Origin: Streptococcus sp.
GTDB lineage: Bacteria > Bacillota > Bacilli > Lactobacillales > Aerococcaceae
DNA length: 7,926 nt
Assembly (NCBI GenBank): GCA_015264885.1
Contig: JABZYY010000052.1
Coordinates: forward strand, 1-7,926
Direction: 5' to 3'
Made by a program: the position numbers and the translations under genes. The notes under the pieces were generated by a model that saw only the letters and a program-made list of their open reading frames with translations, was not told the origin of the DNA and ran no database searches. This document shows, piece by piece, positions 1-6,904 of the stretch. Position 1 is the stretch's first letter, and each line of letters starts with the position of its first letter.

Positions 1-384
1 TATCTCATCAAACCAAACGACGAAGAATTAGCCGGATGGTTTGGATTGAAGGACATTAGCCTTGAGGAAATTAAGGACTGCGGTCGTAAACTCCTCGAAC
101 AAGGTGCTCAAAACGTTATCGTTTCTTTAGGAGACAAGGGAGCCATTCTCTTCACACCAACTGAAACGATTCATGTCACAGCACCAAAAGGCGAAATAGT
201 CAATACTGCCTGTGCAGGAGATACACTACTTGCGACCTTCGTTGGAAGCAAGATACAAGGTTTATCCGATGAAGAAGCACTAATCAAAGCCGTCGCAGCG
301 GGAAGCTCAACCGCTTTTAGACCTGGTTTGACAGACTTCTCGGATGTTCCTACATTAATGCAACAAATCAAACGAGTATCCTAA
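1..384 (+). CDS. pfkB: PfkB-family sugar-phosphate kinase, C-terminal part (1-phosphofructokinase / tagatose kinase type), 5' end outside window
   Basis: The reading frame is open from base 1 to the TAA at 382-384, giving about 127 C-terminal residues; the full family protein is about 300-310 residues, so more than half lies upstream. The fragment begins with the family sequence LIKPNDEEL and later carries the PfkB signature-2 region NTACAGDTLLATF, whose Asp is the expected catalytic base. The usual GAGD reads CAGD here, so the first Gly of the anion-hole motif is Cys. Enzymes of this branch (FruK, LacC, TagK) phosphorylate a ketose monophosphate to a 1,6-bisphosphate with ATP in the cytoplasm. 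The gene lies 27 nt before a fructose-family EIIBC gene, which favours 1-phosphofructokinase (fruK). With lacD downstream, a tagatose-1-P or tagatose-6-P kinase is equally possible. The family call is firm; the substrate is not decided by the sequence. Confidence 0.85.
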   Translation, partial: YLIKPNDEELAGWFGLKDISLEEIKDCGRKLLEQGAQNVIVSLGDKGAILFTPTETIHVTAPKGEIVNTACAGDTLLATFVGSKIQGLSDEEALIKAVAAGSSTAFRPGLTDFSDVPTLMQQIKRVS

Positions 385-411
385 CTCGGAAACAATAAAG
401 GAGGAAAAACT

Positions 412-1815
412 ATGACAAAATATGATATTATCGCTGCCACTGGGTGTCCGACAGGGATTGCGCACACTTACATGGCACAAGAAGCCCTTGAGCAAGCCGC
501 TAAAAAAGCAGGAGTAACAATTAAAGTCGAAACACACGGACAAATCGGTGTCGAAAACGAATTGACTCCAGAAGAAATCGCAAATGCAAAAGCAGTCATC
601 ATCGCTGCTGACAAGGACGTTCAACCACAACGTTTCGTAAACAAAAAGATTATCGACGTTTCAGTTGGACAAGGAATTAAAAATGCCGACGAATTAGTCG
701 CACAAGCTCTTCGCGGAGAAGGTGTTGTGAAATACCACTCTGACGATGCAGCTGTTGAAGCTTCAGAAGCTCCACAATCTTCTAACGTTGGTAAGAGCTC
801 TATTGGTCGTGAAATTTACAAGCACTTGATGAACGGTGTATCTCACATGCTTCCATTCGTTGTTGGTGGTGGGGTTCTAATCGCGATTTCATTTGCCGTA
901 TTCGGAATTTACTCATTCGATCCAAATCACGAAACATACAATGCCTTTTCTGCTCAATTAAAAGAAATTGGTGGTTTGGCAATGGGCTTAATGACTCCAG
1001 TTCTTGCAGCCTACATTGCACAAAGCATTGGGAACCGTCCTGCTTTAGTGAGCGGTTTTGTCGCAGGTTTAATGGCAAGTAACGGGGGCGCAGGATTCCT
1101 TGGCGGTATCGTCGGTGGTTTCTTCGCTGGTTACTTAGTAGTTCTTTTAGAAAAATTATTCAAAGGACTACCAAAAACATTAGATGGTCTTAAAGCTATT
1201 TTCTTATATCCTTTATTAGGCGTATTCATTACTGGTTTATTTATGAGTGTCATCGTTAGTCCAATGGCTGGTATTAACCAATCATTAATGGACTTCCTAA
1301 AAGGATTCCAAGATTCAAACCCAGTTCTTTTAGGTCTTGTAATCGGATGTATGTGTGCCTTTGATATGGGTGGCCCAGTAAACAAAGCCGCATACGTTAC
1401 AGGTACAGTTCTTCTTGGTGAAGGAAATACAGCATTCATGGCTGGGGTTTCTGCAGCATGTATCGCTCCTCCACTTATCACAACTGTTGCCGTATTATTA
1501 TTCAAAAACCGTTTCGATACTAACGAACGTAATGCTGGTTTAGTCAACTTCATCTTAGGTTCAACTCACATTACTGAAGGGGCTATTCCTTTCGTTGCCA
1601 AAGATCCACTTCGCGCAATGCCTTCAATGATGTTAGGTTCTTCAATCGCTGCAATCTTAACTTACTTATTCGGCGTACAAGTACCTGCTCCTCACGGTGG
1701 ATTCTTAGTATTACCAGTTGTAACACATCCATTCTTATGGGTATTAGCCATTGCAATTGGTTCTGTTGTCGGCGGTCTTGTTCTTGGAGCAACTCGTAAA
1801 CCACTTTCTGAATAA
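412..1815 (+). CDS. PTS fructose-family transporter, EIIBC fusion
   Basis: This 467-residue membrane protein would take up and phosphorylate a ketose (fructose or tagatose) at C1. The N-terminal EIIB-Fru domain (about residues 1-105) has the phosphocysteine motif ATGCPTGIAHT with Cys12. A hydrophilic linker rich in Ala, Glu and Ser (about 106-130) leads to the hydrophobic EIIC-Fru domain (about 131-463), with several membrane spans, the conserved FDMGGPVNKAAY (317-328) and the sugar-site motif GSTHITEGAIPF (383-394). There is no EIIA domain; that function is supplied by the next gene, 36 nt downstream. The start is firm: AAAGGAGG at 397-404 lies 7 nt before the ATG, and no earlier in-frame start is needed. 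The EIIBC-Fru assignment is strong. Whether the substrate is fructose, tagatose or another ketose cannot be read from the sequence. Confidence 0.95.
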   Translation: MTKYDIIAATGCPTGIAHTYMAQEALEQAAKKAGVTIKVETHGQIGVENELTPEEIANAKAVIIAADKDVQPQRFVNKKIIDVSVGQGIKNADELVAQALRGEGVVKYHSDDAAVEASEAPQSSNVGKSSIGREIYKHLMNGVSHMLPFVVGGGVLIAISFAVFGIYSFDPNHETYNAFSAQLKEIGGLAMGLMTPVLAAYIAQSIGNRPALVSGFVAGLMASNGGAGFLGGIVGGFFAGYLVVLLEKLFKGLPKTLDGLKAIFLYPLLGVFITGLFMSVIVSPMAGINQSLMDFLKGFQDSNPVLLGLVIGCMCAFDMGGPVNKAAYVTGTVLLGEGNTAFMAGVSAACIAPPLITTVAVLLFKNRFDTNERNAGLVNFILGSTHITEGAIPFVAKDPLRAMPSMMLGSSIAAILTYLFGVQVPAPHGGFLVLPVVTHPFLWVLAIAIGSVVGGLVLGATRKPLSE

Positions 1816-1840
1816 TCAACAATCGTTTAGAAAGAACTTT

Positions 1841-1845
1841 GGAGG
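1841..1845 (+). promoter_or_regulatory. Ribosome-binding site fixing the EIIA start
   Basis: GGAGG lies 6 nt before the ATG at 1852. An in-frame TTG at 1846 directly abuts the GGAGG and could not be served by it, so the ATG at 1852 is the start. Confidence 0.85.
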
Positions 1846-1851
1846 TTGAAA

Positions 1852-2301
1852 ATGTTAATTAGTAAAGAATCTATTTTCTTAAATGAAAATCTTACTTCTC
1901 AAGAAGAAGTGTTTCGTTTCATCGCACAAAAAGCTGTAACACTAGGCGTTTCAGCAGACGAAAATGCCGTGTACAACGGACTTGTAGAGCGTGAACAACA
2001 AGGAACAACAGGAATGATGGACGGATTTGCAATTCCACATGCAAAATCAAGTGCCATCACGACTCCAAAAATCGTCATTGTCCGCCTTAATGATGGAATT
2101 GATTGGAACAGTATGGATGGAAAACCAACTTCATTCATCTTCAGCTTATTAATTCCAGATGGCGAAGCAGGAACAACTCACCTTAAATTATTAGCAACCG
2201 TAGCTCGTATGCTCATGAAAGCTGATGTCAAAGAAGCTTTATTAGGCGCTACAACTGCTGAACAACTTGAAGAAGTATTAAATAGTCATTTAGCAGGCTA
2301 A
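1852..2301 (+). CDS. PTS fructose-family EIIA component
   Basis: This is a cytoplasmic phosphocarrier of 149 residues, the usual size of a stand-alone EIIA of the fructose/mannitol type. It accepts phosphate from HPr-His-P and passes it to Cys12 of the EIIB domain of the preceding protein. The active-site sequence GMMDGFAIPHAKSSAI contains the phosphorylated His at residue 63 and is the family hallmark. The N-terminal sequence ESIFLNENLTSQEEVFRFIA is typical of EIIA-Fru/Ntr folds. It is the last gene of its operon: an intrinsic terminator begins 8 nt after the stop. Together with the kinase and EIIBC it completes a kinase-EIIBC-EIIA set. An EIIA-Ntr regulatory role is less likely because of the adjacent dedicated EIIBC. 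Confidence 0.94.
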   Translation: MLISKESIFLNENLTSQEEVFRFIAQKAVTLGVSADENAVYNGLVEREQQGTTGMMDGFAIPHAKSSAITTPKIVIVRLNDGIDWNSMDGKPTSFIFSLLIPDGEAGTTHLKLLATVARMLMKADVKEALLGATTAEQLEEVLNSHLAG

Positions 2302-2309
2302 CCCACTCG

Positions 2310-2350
2310 CCAGGAGAGAAAACTCAAAATATTCTCTCCTGGTATTTTTC
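2310..2350 (+). terminator. Intrinsic terminator closing the kinase-PTS operon
   Basis: A perfect 11-bp stem is formed by CCAGGAGAGAA (2310-2320) and TTCTCTCCTGG (2332-2342) around an 11-nt loop. It is followed after two bases by a T-rich tail (TTTTTCTTC, from 2345). It lies immediately after the EIIA stop and separates the PTS operon from the regulator-led operon downstream. Confidence 0.92.
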
Positions 2351-2401
2351 TTCAATTTCCTGAAATTCGGTTGAAACTCCGCATAATCCCTCTATTTTTC
2401 G

Positions 2402-2415
2402 CCAAACGCTATTGA
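2402..2415. promoter_or_regulatory. Possible CcpA cre-like site (weak)
   Basis: GCCAAACGCTATTG, read on the other strand CAATAGCGTTTGGC, contains the AGCGTTT core of catabolite-responsive elements but mismatches the outer TG and CA positions. It overlaps the -35 box of the promoter at 2412-2440, where a cre would repress. Catabolite repression of such an operon is expected from general knowledge. The sequence match alone is weak. Confidence 0.25.
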
Positions 2416-2440
2416 CGAAAGCACTAAAAAAACTTACAAT
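2412..2440 (+). promoter_or_regulatory. Sigma-A promoter of the gntR-agaS-nagA-lacD operon
   Basis: TTGACG (2412-2417) and TACAAT (2435-2440) are separated by 17 bp, a near-consensus housekeeping promoter. Transcription would begin at about 2446-2448, giving a 5' leader of about 50 nt before the regulator ATG. No other comparable promoter was seen before the later genes, which are only 20-30 nt apart, so this promoter probably drives all four. Confidence 0.85.
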
Positions 2441-2446
2441 GGTATT

Positions 2447-2464
2447 AACTGGTAGTGACCAGTT
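2447..2464. promoter_or_regulatory. GntR/HutC-type operator (perfect inverted repeat)
   Basis: AACTGGT and ACCAGTT form a perfect 7-bp inverted repeat around the spacer AGTG. The half-site TGGT-N4-ACCA is the kind bound by HutC/NagR (YvoA)-family GntR repressors. It lies 6 bp after the -10 box, over the expected start of transcription, so bound repressor would block initiation. The adjacent gntR gene is the obvious binder, which implies self-regulation. No second copy was seen elsewhere in the window. Confidence 0.8.
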
Positions 2465-2497
2465 GTAGAAGAGTTTTTTACGAAAGGAGGAACCGAT

Positions 2498-3226
2498 ATG
2501 GTAGCCAAACCTTCTCCACTTTACTCAACACTGAGTCTAGCGTTGATCGACTTCATTAAGACCAAGGGAAAAGCACACGAAAAAATGCTTTCGGAGCGCG
2601 AAATTACAAAAGTCTATAATGTCAGTCGCACCACCGTTCGAACAGCGTTGAAGGAATTGGAGACGCTTGGATATATTTATAAGCGTCATGGAAAAGGCAC
2701 GTTCATTTCAACGCAATGGAAAGAACGCCAAAACTTGCTGGAAGGCTACAGTTTCACGGAACAGATGAAGGAACTCGGCAAAGTCCCTTCCACGAAAATT
2801 ACTTCGCTGGATTGTTACGAAGCCGATGAATTTATCGCTCCACTCGTTGGAATCGAAGCTGGCGACAAGCTCTTTCGTCTGAAACGCATTCGGTATGCAG
2901 ATGGCATTCCACTCATGAAAGAAACAACTTTCTTACCATACGACGTCTTCAAAACCTTAACGAAGACGCAGTTAGAAGGCCAATCTTTATATGAAGTGTT
3001 TGCGAATGATTTTCATCAGCAAATCCACTACGCCGACGAAGAATTCTCAGCGAGCATTCTCACGCCGGAAGAAGCGGAAGTCTTGGATGTGGATCCGCAC
3101 AGCGCTTGTTTACGGTTTATGCGAACCACATTAAATCCTGAAAATCGCATCATCGAATATACGATTAGTGTTGCCAGAAGCGACCAATTCTTCTACAAAG
3201 TAAGACACTATCGCACAAACAACTAA
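2498..3226 (+). CDS. GntR-family (HutC/NagR subfamily) transcriptional regulator
   Basis: This 242-residue regulator has an N-terminal winged helix-turn-helix (about residues 8-72). It shows the typical LSEREITKVYNVSRTTVRTAL recognition region and the wing sequence YIYKRHGKGTFIS. A C-terminal UTRA effector domain follows (about 90-237), with the family pattern LFRLKRIRYADGIPLMKETTFLP and IIEYTISVARSDQFFYKV. UTRA domains of this subfamily commonly sense sugar phosphates, so a GalNAc-pathway phosphosugar such as GalN-6-P or GalNAc-6-P is a likely inducer; that is inference from the neighbours. AAAGGAGG (2483-2490) lies 7 nt before the ATG. A matching operator sits in its own promoter (2447-2464), and agaS starts 20 nt after its stop. 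This is the position held by AgaR2/GnbR-type regulators in Firmicutes GalNAc loci. Confidence 0.92.
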   Translation: MVAKPSPLYSTLSLALIDFIKTKGKAHEKMLSEREITKVYNVSRTTVRTALKELETLGYIYKRHGKGTFISTQWKERQNLLEGYSFTEQMKELGKVPSTKITSLDCYEADEFIAPLVGIEAGDKLFRLKRIRYADGIPLMKETTFLPYDVFKTLTKTQLEGQSLYEVFANDFHQQIHYADEEFSASILTPEEAEVLDVDPHSACLRFMRTTLNPENRIIEYTISVARSDQFFYKVRHYRTNN

Positions 3227-3236
3227 AAAAATATTT

Positions 3237-3241
3237 GGAGG
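3237..3241 (+). promoter_or_regulatory. Ribosome-binding site fixing the agaS start
   Basis: GGAGG lies 5 nt before the ATG at 3247. A TTG at 3235 in the same frame overlaps this site and would be an implausible start, so the shorter 388-residue form is taken. Confidence 0.85.
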
Positions 3242-3246
3242 GTATT

Positions 3247-4413
3247 ATGTTTCAATTTTCAACTAGTCAATTAGAAGCGTTATCTGCAGAAATTACAACG
3301 CGCGAAATTCGCCAACAACCAGAATTGTGGAAAGAAGCTTTTGATTACTACAAAGCAAACTTAGAACGCATCACTGCTTTCTTAGACCGTTTACCAGAAG
3401 GAAAACTTCGCGTGATTTTCGCAGGTGCGGGTACATCACAATATGTGGGAGATACGATTCTTCCTTACTTAAAACGTACAGGAAATGAAGACCGTTTTGA
3501 TTTCCAATCAGTCGGAACAACAAACCTTGTAAGTAATCCACATGACTACTTCAAAGCAGAAATTCCTACAGTGCTTGTTTCATTTGCACGTAGCGGGAAC
3601 TCACCAGAAAGTCTTGCCAGTGTGCAACTTGGCAAACAAATCGTGCGCGACTTCTATCAAATCACCATCACTTGTGCGCCAGAAGGAAAATTAGCCGTTG
3701 CTGCTAAAGACGATACAAACAACTTACTCTTAATGATGCCAGACCGCTCTAACGACGCTGGTTTTGCGATGACAGGAAGCTTCACTTGTATGACTCTTAC
3801 AGCGCTTCTTGTATTCGACGAAGCACACTCACTTGAAGAAAAAGAAGGCTTCGTGAAAGCCATCCGTCAAATGGGATCAAGCGTCCTCGAACGTGAAGAC
3901 GTGATTCAACATTACGTGAACTTAGACTACAACCGTGTGATTTACTTAGGTTCTGGTTCTCTCAGCGGCCTTGCTCGCGAAGTTCAATTGAAGATTCTTG
4001 AATTGACTGCTGGACAAATCGCAACAGCGTTCGATTCTTCAATGGGATTCCGTCACGGTCCTAAATCATTCGTAAACGGCTCTTCTCTAGCCTTCGTATT
4101 CGTATCGAACGACGACTATACACGTCAATACGACATCGACATCTTAAACGAATTACACGGCGACCAAATTGCACGCCTTGTTCTTGCGGTTGGAGTGGAT
4201 GCAGAAAGTGACTTTGAAGGCCTATCTTTCAGCTTCGATAAAGAATATCGTTTCGTTCCAGATGCTTACCTTGCACTTCCATATGCAGTATTTGGACAAA
4301 CCGTTTCTCTACTTTCTTCTATCAAAGTTGGAAACAAACCAGACACTCCTTCACCAACAGGCACTGTGAACCGTGTCGTTAAAGGAGTAACGATTCACCC
4401 ATTAGAAGCATAA
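3247..4413 (+). CDS. agaS: AgaS: SIS-domain galactosamine-6-phosphate deaminase/isomerase (tagatose-6-P ketose/aldose isomerase family)
   Basis: This cytoplasmic enzyme is expected to convert D-galactosamine-6-P to D-tagatose-6-P and ammonia, the step after deacetylation in GalNAc breakdown. The 388-residue length matches E. coli AgaS-type proteins (about 384). Two sugar-isomerase (SIS) domains are visible. The first has VIFAGAGTSQYVGDT (56-70) and the phosphosugar-binding SFARSGNSPES (112-122). The second has VIYLGSGSLSGLAREVQLK (231-249), followed by AFDSSMGFRHGPKSFV (261-276), where Glu/His residues of the active site of related SIS enzymes lie. The N-terminal TTREIRQQPELWKE is characteristic of AgaS and sets it apart from GlmS, which would also need a glutaminase domain. 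The neighbouring nagA/agaA and lacD genes supply the steps before and near after it, supporting the assignment. Confidence 0.9.
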   Translation: MFQFSTSQLEALSAEITTREIRQQPELWKEAFDYYKANLERITAFLDRLPEGKLRVIFAGAGTSQYVGDTILPYLKRTGNEDRFDFQSVGTTNLVSNPHDYFKAEIPTVLVSFARSGNSPESLASVQLGKQIVRDFYQITITCAPEGKLAVAAKDDTNNLLLMMPDRSNDAGFAMTGSFTCMTLTALLVFDEAHSLEEKEGFVKAIRQMGSSVLEREDVIQHYVNLDYNRVIYLGSGSLSGLAREVQLKILELTAGQIATAFDSSMGFRHGPKSFVNGSSLAFVFVSNDDYTRQYDIDILNELHGDQIARLVLAVGVDAESDFEGLSFSFDKEYRFVPDAYLALPYAVFGQTVSLLSSIKVGNKPDTPSPTGTVNRVVKGVTIHPLEA

Positions 4414-4427
4414 ATAACTTTATTGAA

Positions 4428-4434
4428 AAGAGAT
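4428..4434 (+). promoter_or_regulatory. Weak ribosome-binding site before nagA
   Basis: Only a poor match (AAGAGAT, within AAAAGAGATGAT) precedes the ATG at 4441, unlike the strong AGGAGG-like sites of the other genes. A TTG at 4423 in frame would add six residues (LKRDDP) with no better site in front of it. The ATG is preferred because MTTYIYAKAF is a typical NagA beginning. Translation may depend partly on ribosomes leaving agaS. Confidence 0.45.
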
Positions 4435-4440
4435 GATCCT

Positions 4441-5595
4441 ATGACAACTTATATTTATGCCAAAGCATTTTATTTTGAAGACGAAGTGAAAGGCCCAGGG
4501 TACTTACCAATCTTAGACAATGGGACTTTCGGAGCCTTCCAAACAGAAAAACCAGAAAGCGGCGCTACGATTATCGACTACGGTAACTATCAAATTGCCC
4601 CAGGTCTTGTAGATACACATATCCACGGATTCAAAGGCGCTGACGTCATGGATAACGACGTCGAAGCACTTCGTACCATTTCAGAAGGACTTCCTTCATG
4701 CGGAGTTACTTCTTACTTACCAACAACCTTAACCGCATCTCGCGAATTATTAGCGGATGTCTGCCAAACAGTCGGCGATAACGCCACAACACTTGGCGGC
4801 GCTAAAATTAGAGGGATTTTCCTAGAAGGTCCATTCTTCTGTGAAAAATACAAAGGCGCGCAAAACCCTAAATACATGGGCGACCCTAAATCTGAAATCT
4901 TGGATGAATGGCAAGAACGCGCTGGCGGTTGGGTGAAGAAAATCGCGATTGCGCCTGAACGTGAAGGTGCTGTTGATTTCATCAAACACGCGAAAACAAA
5001 AGACATCTATGTCGCTCTTGCACATACAGATGCCACTTACGAAGATTGTAAAAACGCCGTTGAAGCCGGTGCGAATATCTTCGTTCACACTTACAACGGA
5101 ATGCGTGGCTTACATCACCGCGAACCAGGCGTTGTCGGCGCGGCACTCACATTGCCAAACGTATTCGACGAACTCATCTGCGACGGTCACCACGTCCACC
5201 CAGTGAGCGCAAGTATCGTCATGAAATGTTGCGGTCACGACCATGTAGCTCTGATTACAGACTGCATGCGTGCTGGCGGTATGGGCGAATGCGAATCGAT
5301 GCTTGGAGAATTCCCTGTTATCGTAAAAGACGGTACGGCTCGATTGAAAGACGGCGGTAGCCTTGCTGGAAGTATCCTAGAACTCATCCAAGGGGTTCAA
5401 AACGTTGTGAAATGGGGCATTGCGACTCCACACGAAGCTCTTACAATGGCCAGCCTTGTTCCTGCAAAATCAGTCGGTATCGACGACGTTTGCGGACGCA
5501 TCGACCCAGGGTACGCAGCGGACTTCATCGTATTAGACGATGATTTACAACTCAAAGCGACTTACTTAGACGGTAAGCCTTATTTCGAAGCTTAA
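4441..5595 (+). CDS. nagA: N-acetylhexosamine-6-phosphate deacetylase (NagA/AgaA family)
   Basis: This metal-dependent amidohydrolase of 384 residues removes the acetyl group from GlcNAc-6-P or GalNAc-6-P, releasing acetate. Family marks in order are: VDTHIHGFKGADVMD (57-71, metal-binding HxH at His60/His62), GIFLEGPFF (125-133, metal ligand Glu129), LAHTDA (193-198, His195), HTYNGMRGLHHREPG (216-230, His216), LICDGHHVHP (245-254) and LITDCMRAGGMGE (271-283, catalytic Asp274). A C-terminal strand GRIDPGYAADFIVLDDD is typical of amidohydrolases. All expected catalytic residues are present. Sequence alone does not separate GlcNAc-6-P from GalNAc-6-P activity. Location between agaS and lacD, and the absence of a nagB-type gene, favour GalNAc-6-P (an AgaA role). 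Confidence 0.92.
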   Translation: MTTYIYAKAFYFEDEVKGPGYLPILDNGTFGAFQTEKPESGATIIDYGNYQIAPGLVDTHIHGFKGADVMDNDVEALRTISEGLPSCGVTSYLPTTLTASRELLADVCQTVGDNATTLGGAKIRGIFLEGPFFCEKYKGAQNPKYMGDPKSEILDEWQERAGGWVKKIAIAPEREGAVDFIKHAKTKDIYVALAHTDATYEDCKNAVEAGANIFVHTYNGMRGLHHREPGVVGAALTLPNVFDELICDGHHVHPVSASIVMKCCGHDHVALITDCMRAGGMGECESMLGEFPVIVKDGTARLKDGGSLAGSILELIQGVQNVVKWGIATPHEALTMASLVPAKSVGIDDVCGRIDPGYAADFIVLDDDLQLKATYLDGKPYFEA

Positions 5596-5625
5596 TAAAA
5601 CAAAAACAAATTAAGGAGTGTTATT

Positions 5626-6630
5626 ATGTCAAAATTAGTATTAACAAAAGGAAAATATGATCACTTAGTAAAACTTTCAAACAAAAACCATGTCATCGGC
5701 GCTTTAGCAATTGACCAACGTGGTTCATTGAAAAAAATGATTGCTGCAGGAAACCCAAATGTAAAAGGTGACGAAGGCATCATCCGCTTCAAAGAATTAA
5801 TCTCTGAAGAATTAACAAAATTCTCTTCTTCAATTCTTTTAGACCCAGAATACGGTCTTCCAGCTGCAAAATTACGCCACGAAGACTGCGGACTTTTAAT
5901 CTCTTACGAAAAAACTGGTTACGACGCAACTGAAATCGGCCGCTTACCAGACTTACTTCCAATCTGGTCTGCAAAACGTATTAAAGAATTAGGCGCTGAC
6001 GCAGTTAAAGTTCTTTTATACTATGATATTGACGAAGATCCAGCAATCAACGACATCAAACATGCGTGGGTAGAACGTGTTGGTAGCGAATGTGTGGCAG
6101 AAGATATTCCATTCTTCTTAGAAATCGTTTCTTACGAAGCAAGTGACGACGATGTAAAATCAGCTGCATACGCAAAAGTGAAACCTCATAAAGTAAACGA
6201 CGCAATGAAAGTCTTCTCTGACCCACGTTACAACGTTGACGTATTAAAAGTAGAAGTTCCAGTAAACATGAACTTCGTAGAAGGCTTCACTAAAGAAGGC
6301 GTTGAACCTGTGTATACTCGCGAAGAAGCATTACGTTTATTCAAAGAACAATCTGAAATTACTGACCTACCATTCATCTTCTTAAGTGCTGGTGTTTCTG
6401 CTGAATTATTCCAAGAAACTCTACGCTTTGCGAAAGAAGCTGGTTCTACTTTCAATGGTGTGTTATGTGGTCGTGCAACATGGAAAGATGCTGTAGCTGT
6501 ATTTGCGACTGAAGGGGAAGAAGCTGGTCGTGCGTGGTTAGCAAATCAAGGACGTAAGAACATCGAAGACCTTAACGTTGTTTTAGGCGAAACTGCAACT
6601 CCATGGTTAGAACGTGTTGAAGTAAAATAA
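5626..6630 (+). CDS. lacD: LacD: tagatose-1,6-bisphosphate aldolase (class I)
   Basis: The enzyme cleaves D-tagatose-1,6-bisphosphate to dihydroxyacetone phosphate and glyceraldehyde-3-phosphate in the cytoplasm. It has 334 residues, close to the roughly 325 of streptococcal and staphylococcal LacD. The N-terminus contains [15 protein letters not shown] (25-39). Lys208 in [10 protein letters not shown] fits the Schiff-base lysine (Lys205 in the known enzyme), and Glu166 in FFLEIVS fits the catalytic glutamate (Glu163). [11 protein letters not shown] (124-134) and SAGVSAELF (254-262) are further family segments. AAGGAG (5613-5618) lies 7 nt before the ATG; the gap from nagA is 30 nt. The operon ends with two stop codons in a row (6628-6633), followed by the structured repeat region. 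No lacAB genes are visible, so tagatose-6-P is expected from AgaS rather than from galactose-6-P. Confidence 0.94.
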   Translation: MSKLVLTKGKYDHLVKLSNKNHVIGALAIDQRGSLKKMIAAGNPNVKGDEGIIRFKELISEELTKFSSSILLDPEYGLPAAKLRHEDCGLLISYEKTGYDATEIGRLPDLLPIWSAKRIKELGADAVKVLLYYDIDEDPAINDIKHAWVERVGSECVAEDIPFFLEIVSYEASDDDVKSAAYAKVKPHKVNDAMKVFSDPRYNVDVLKVEVPVNMNFVEGFTKEGVEPVYTREEALRLFKEQSEITDLPFIFLSAGVSAELFQETLRFAKEAGSTFNGVLCGRATWKDAVAVFATEGEEAGRAWLANQGRKNIEDLNVVLGETATPWLERVEVK

Positions 6631-6647
6631 TAAACAATAAACATCAT

Positions 6648-6663
6648 AAGTGAAGAGCGTTGC
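6648..6663. repeat. Left short inverted repeat flanking the cloverleaf element
   Basis: AAGTGAAGAGCGTTGC matches, in inverted orientation and with a 2-nt gap, GCAACGCTTTACTT at 6840-6853. Its last ten bases are the exact reverse complement of GCAACGCTCT, which begins the repeat units at 7188 and 7300. The same stretch also forms a local 7-bp hairpin (GAAGAGC 6652-6658 with GCTCTTC 6662-6668). It starts 17 nt after the lacD stop. Confidence 0.75.
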
Positions 6664-6669
6664 TCTTCT

Positions 6670-6838
6670 AAACACCTAGGATTTTTTCATACGAGTAGTA
6701 ATGGCTGTACCGGTCTGAGCCAAGGTCTCAGACCTCTCGAGCCTCAAACAGACTCTAGGAAATTTCATTTCCTGAGTCTGTAATTCGCATCGAGTACACT
6801 CGCGACTACTACTCGTATAGAATCCTAGGTGTTTTTTT
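6670..6838 (+). other. Cloverleaf-like foldable element ending in a T-run; probable operon end and candidate structured RNA
   Basis: The outer stem pairs AAACACCTAGGATT (6670-6683) with AATCCTAGGTGTTT (6821-6834), 14 bp, and then ATACGAGTAGTA (6689-6700) with TACTACTCGTAT (6807-6818), 12 bp. Three arms lie inside. Arm 1 is GGCT/AGCC (6703-6706, 6740-6743) plus GGTCTGAG/CTCAGACC (6712-6719, 6727-6734). Arm 2 is ACAGACTC/GAGTCTGT (6748-6755, 6774-6781) continued by AGGAAAT/ATTTCCT (6757-6763, 6767-6773) with one bulged T. Arm 3 is CGAG/CTCG (6791-6794, 6799-6802). The 3' side runs into TTTTTTT (6832-6838), so transcripts leaving lacD could end here. It is not a tRNA: too large, with no T-loop motif or acceptor end. 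I do not recognise the family. Confidence 0.75.
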
Positions 6839-6904
6839 CGCAACGCTTTACTTTATTTACTTTTTCTAACCATGGAATGCGGGAGAATGGATGAGAGGCG
6901 AAGA

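Noticed and set aside
1131..1553. 140-codon minus-strand open frame opposite the EIIBC gene
   Set aside because: It is a shadow of a well-supported + strand gene and has no family features or ribosome-binding site.
3235..3246. Upstream TTG start for agaS
   Set aside because: It overlaps the GGAGG ribosome-binding site; the ATG at 3247 is correctly spaced.
6670..6838. tRNA, T-box leader or retron RNA
   Set aside because: It is too large for a tRNA and lacks a T-loop. No T-box AGGGTGGNACCGCG-like sequence or downstream gene to control was seen, and there is no reverse transcriptase nearby for a retron.
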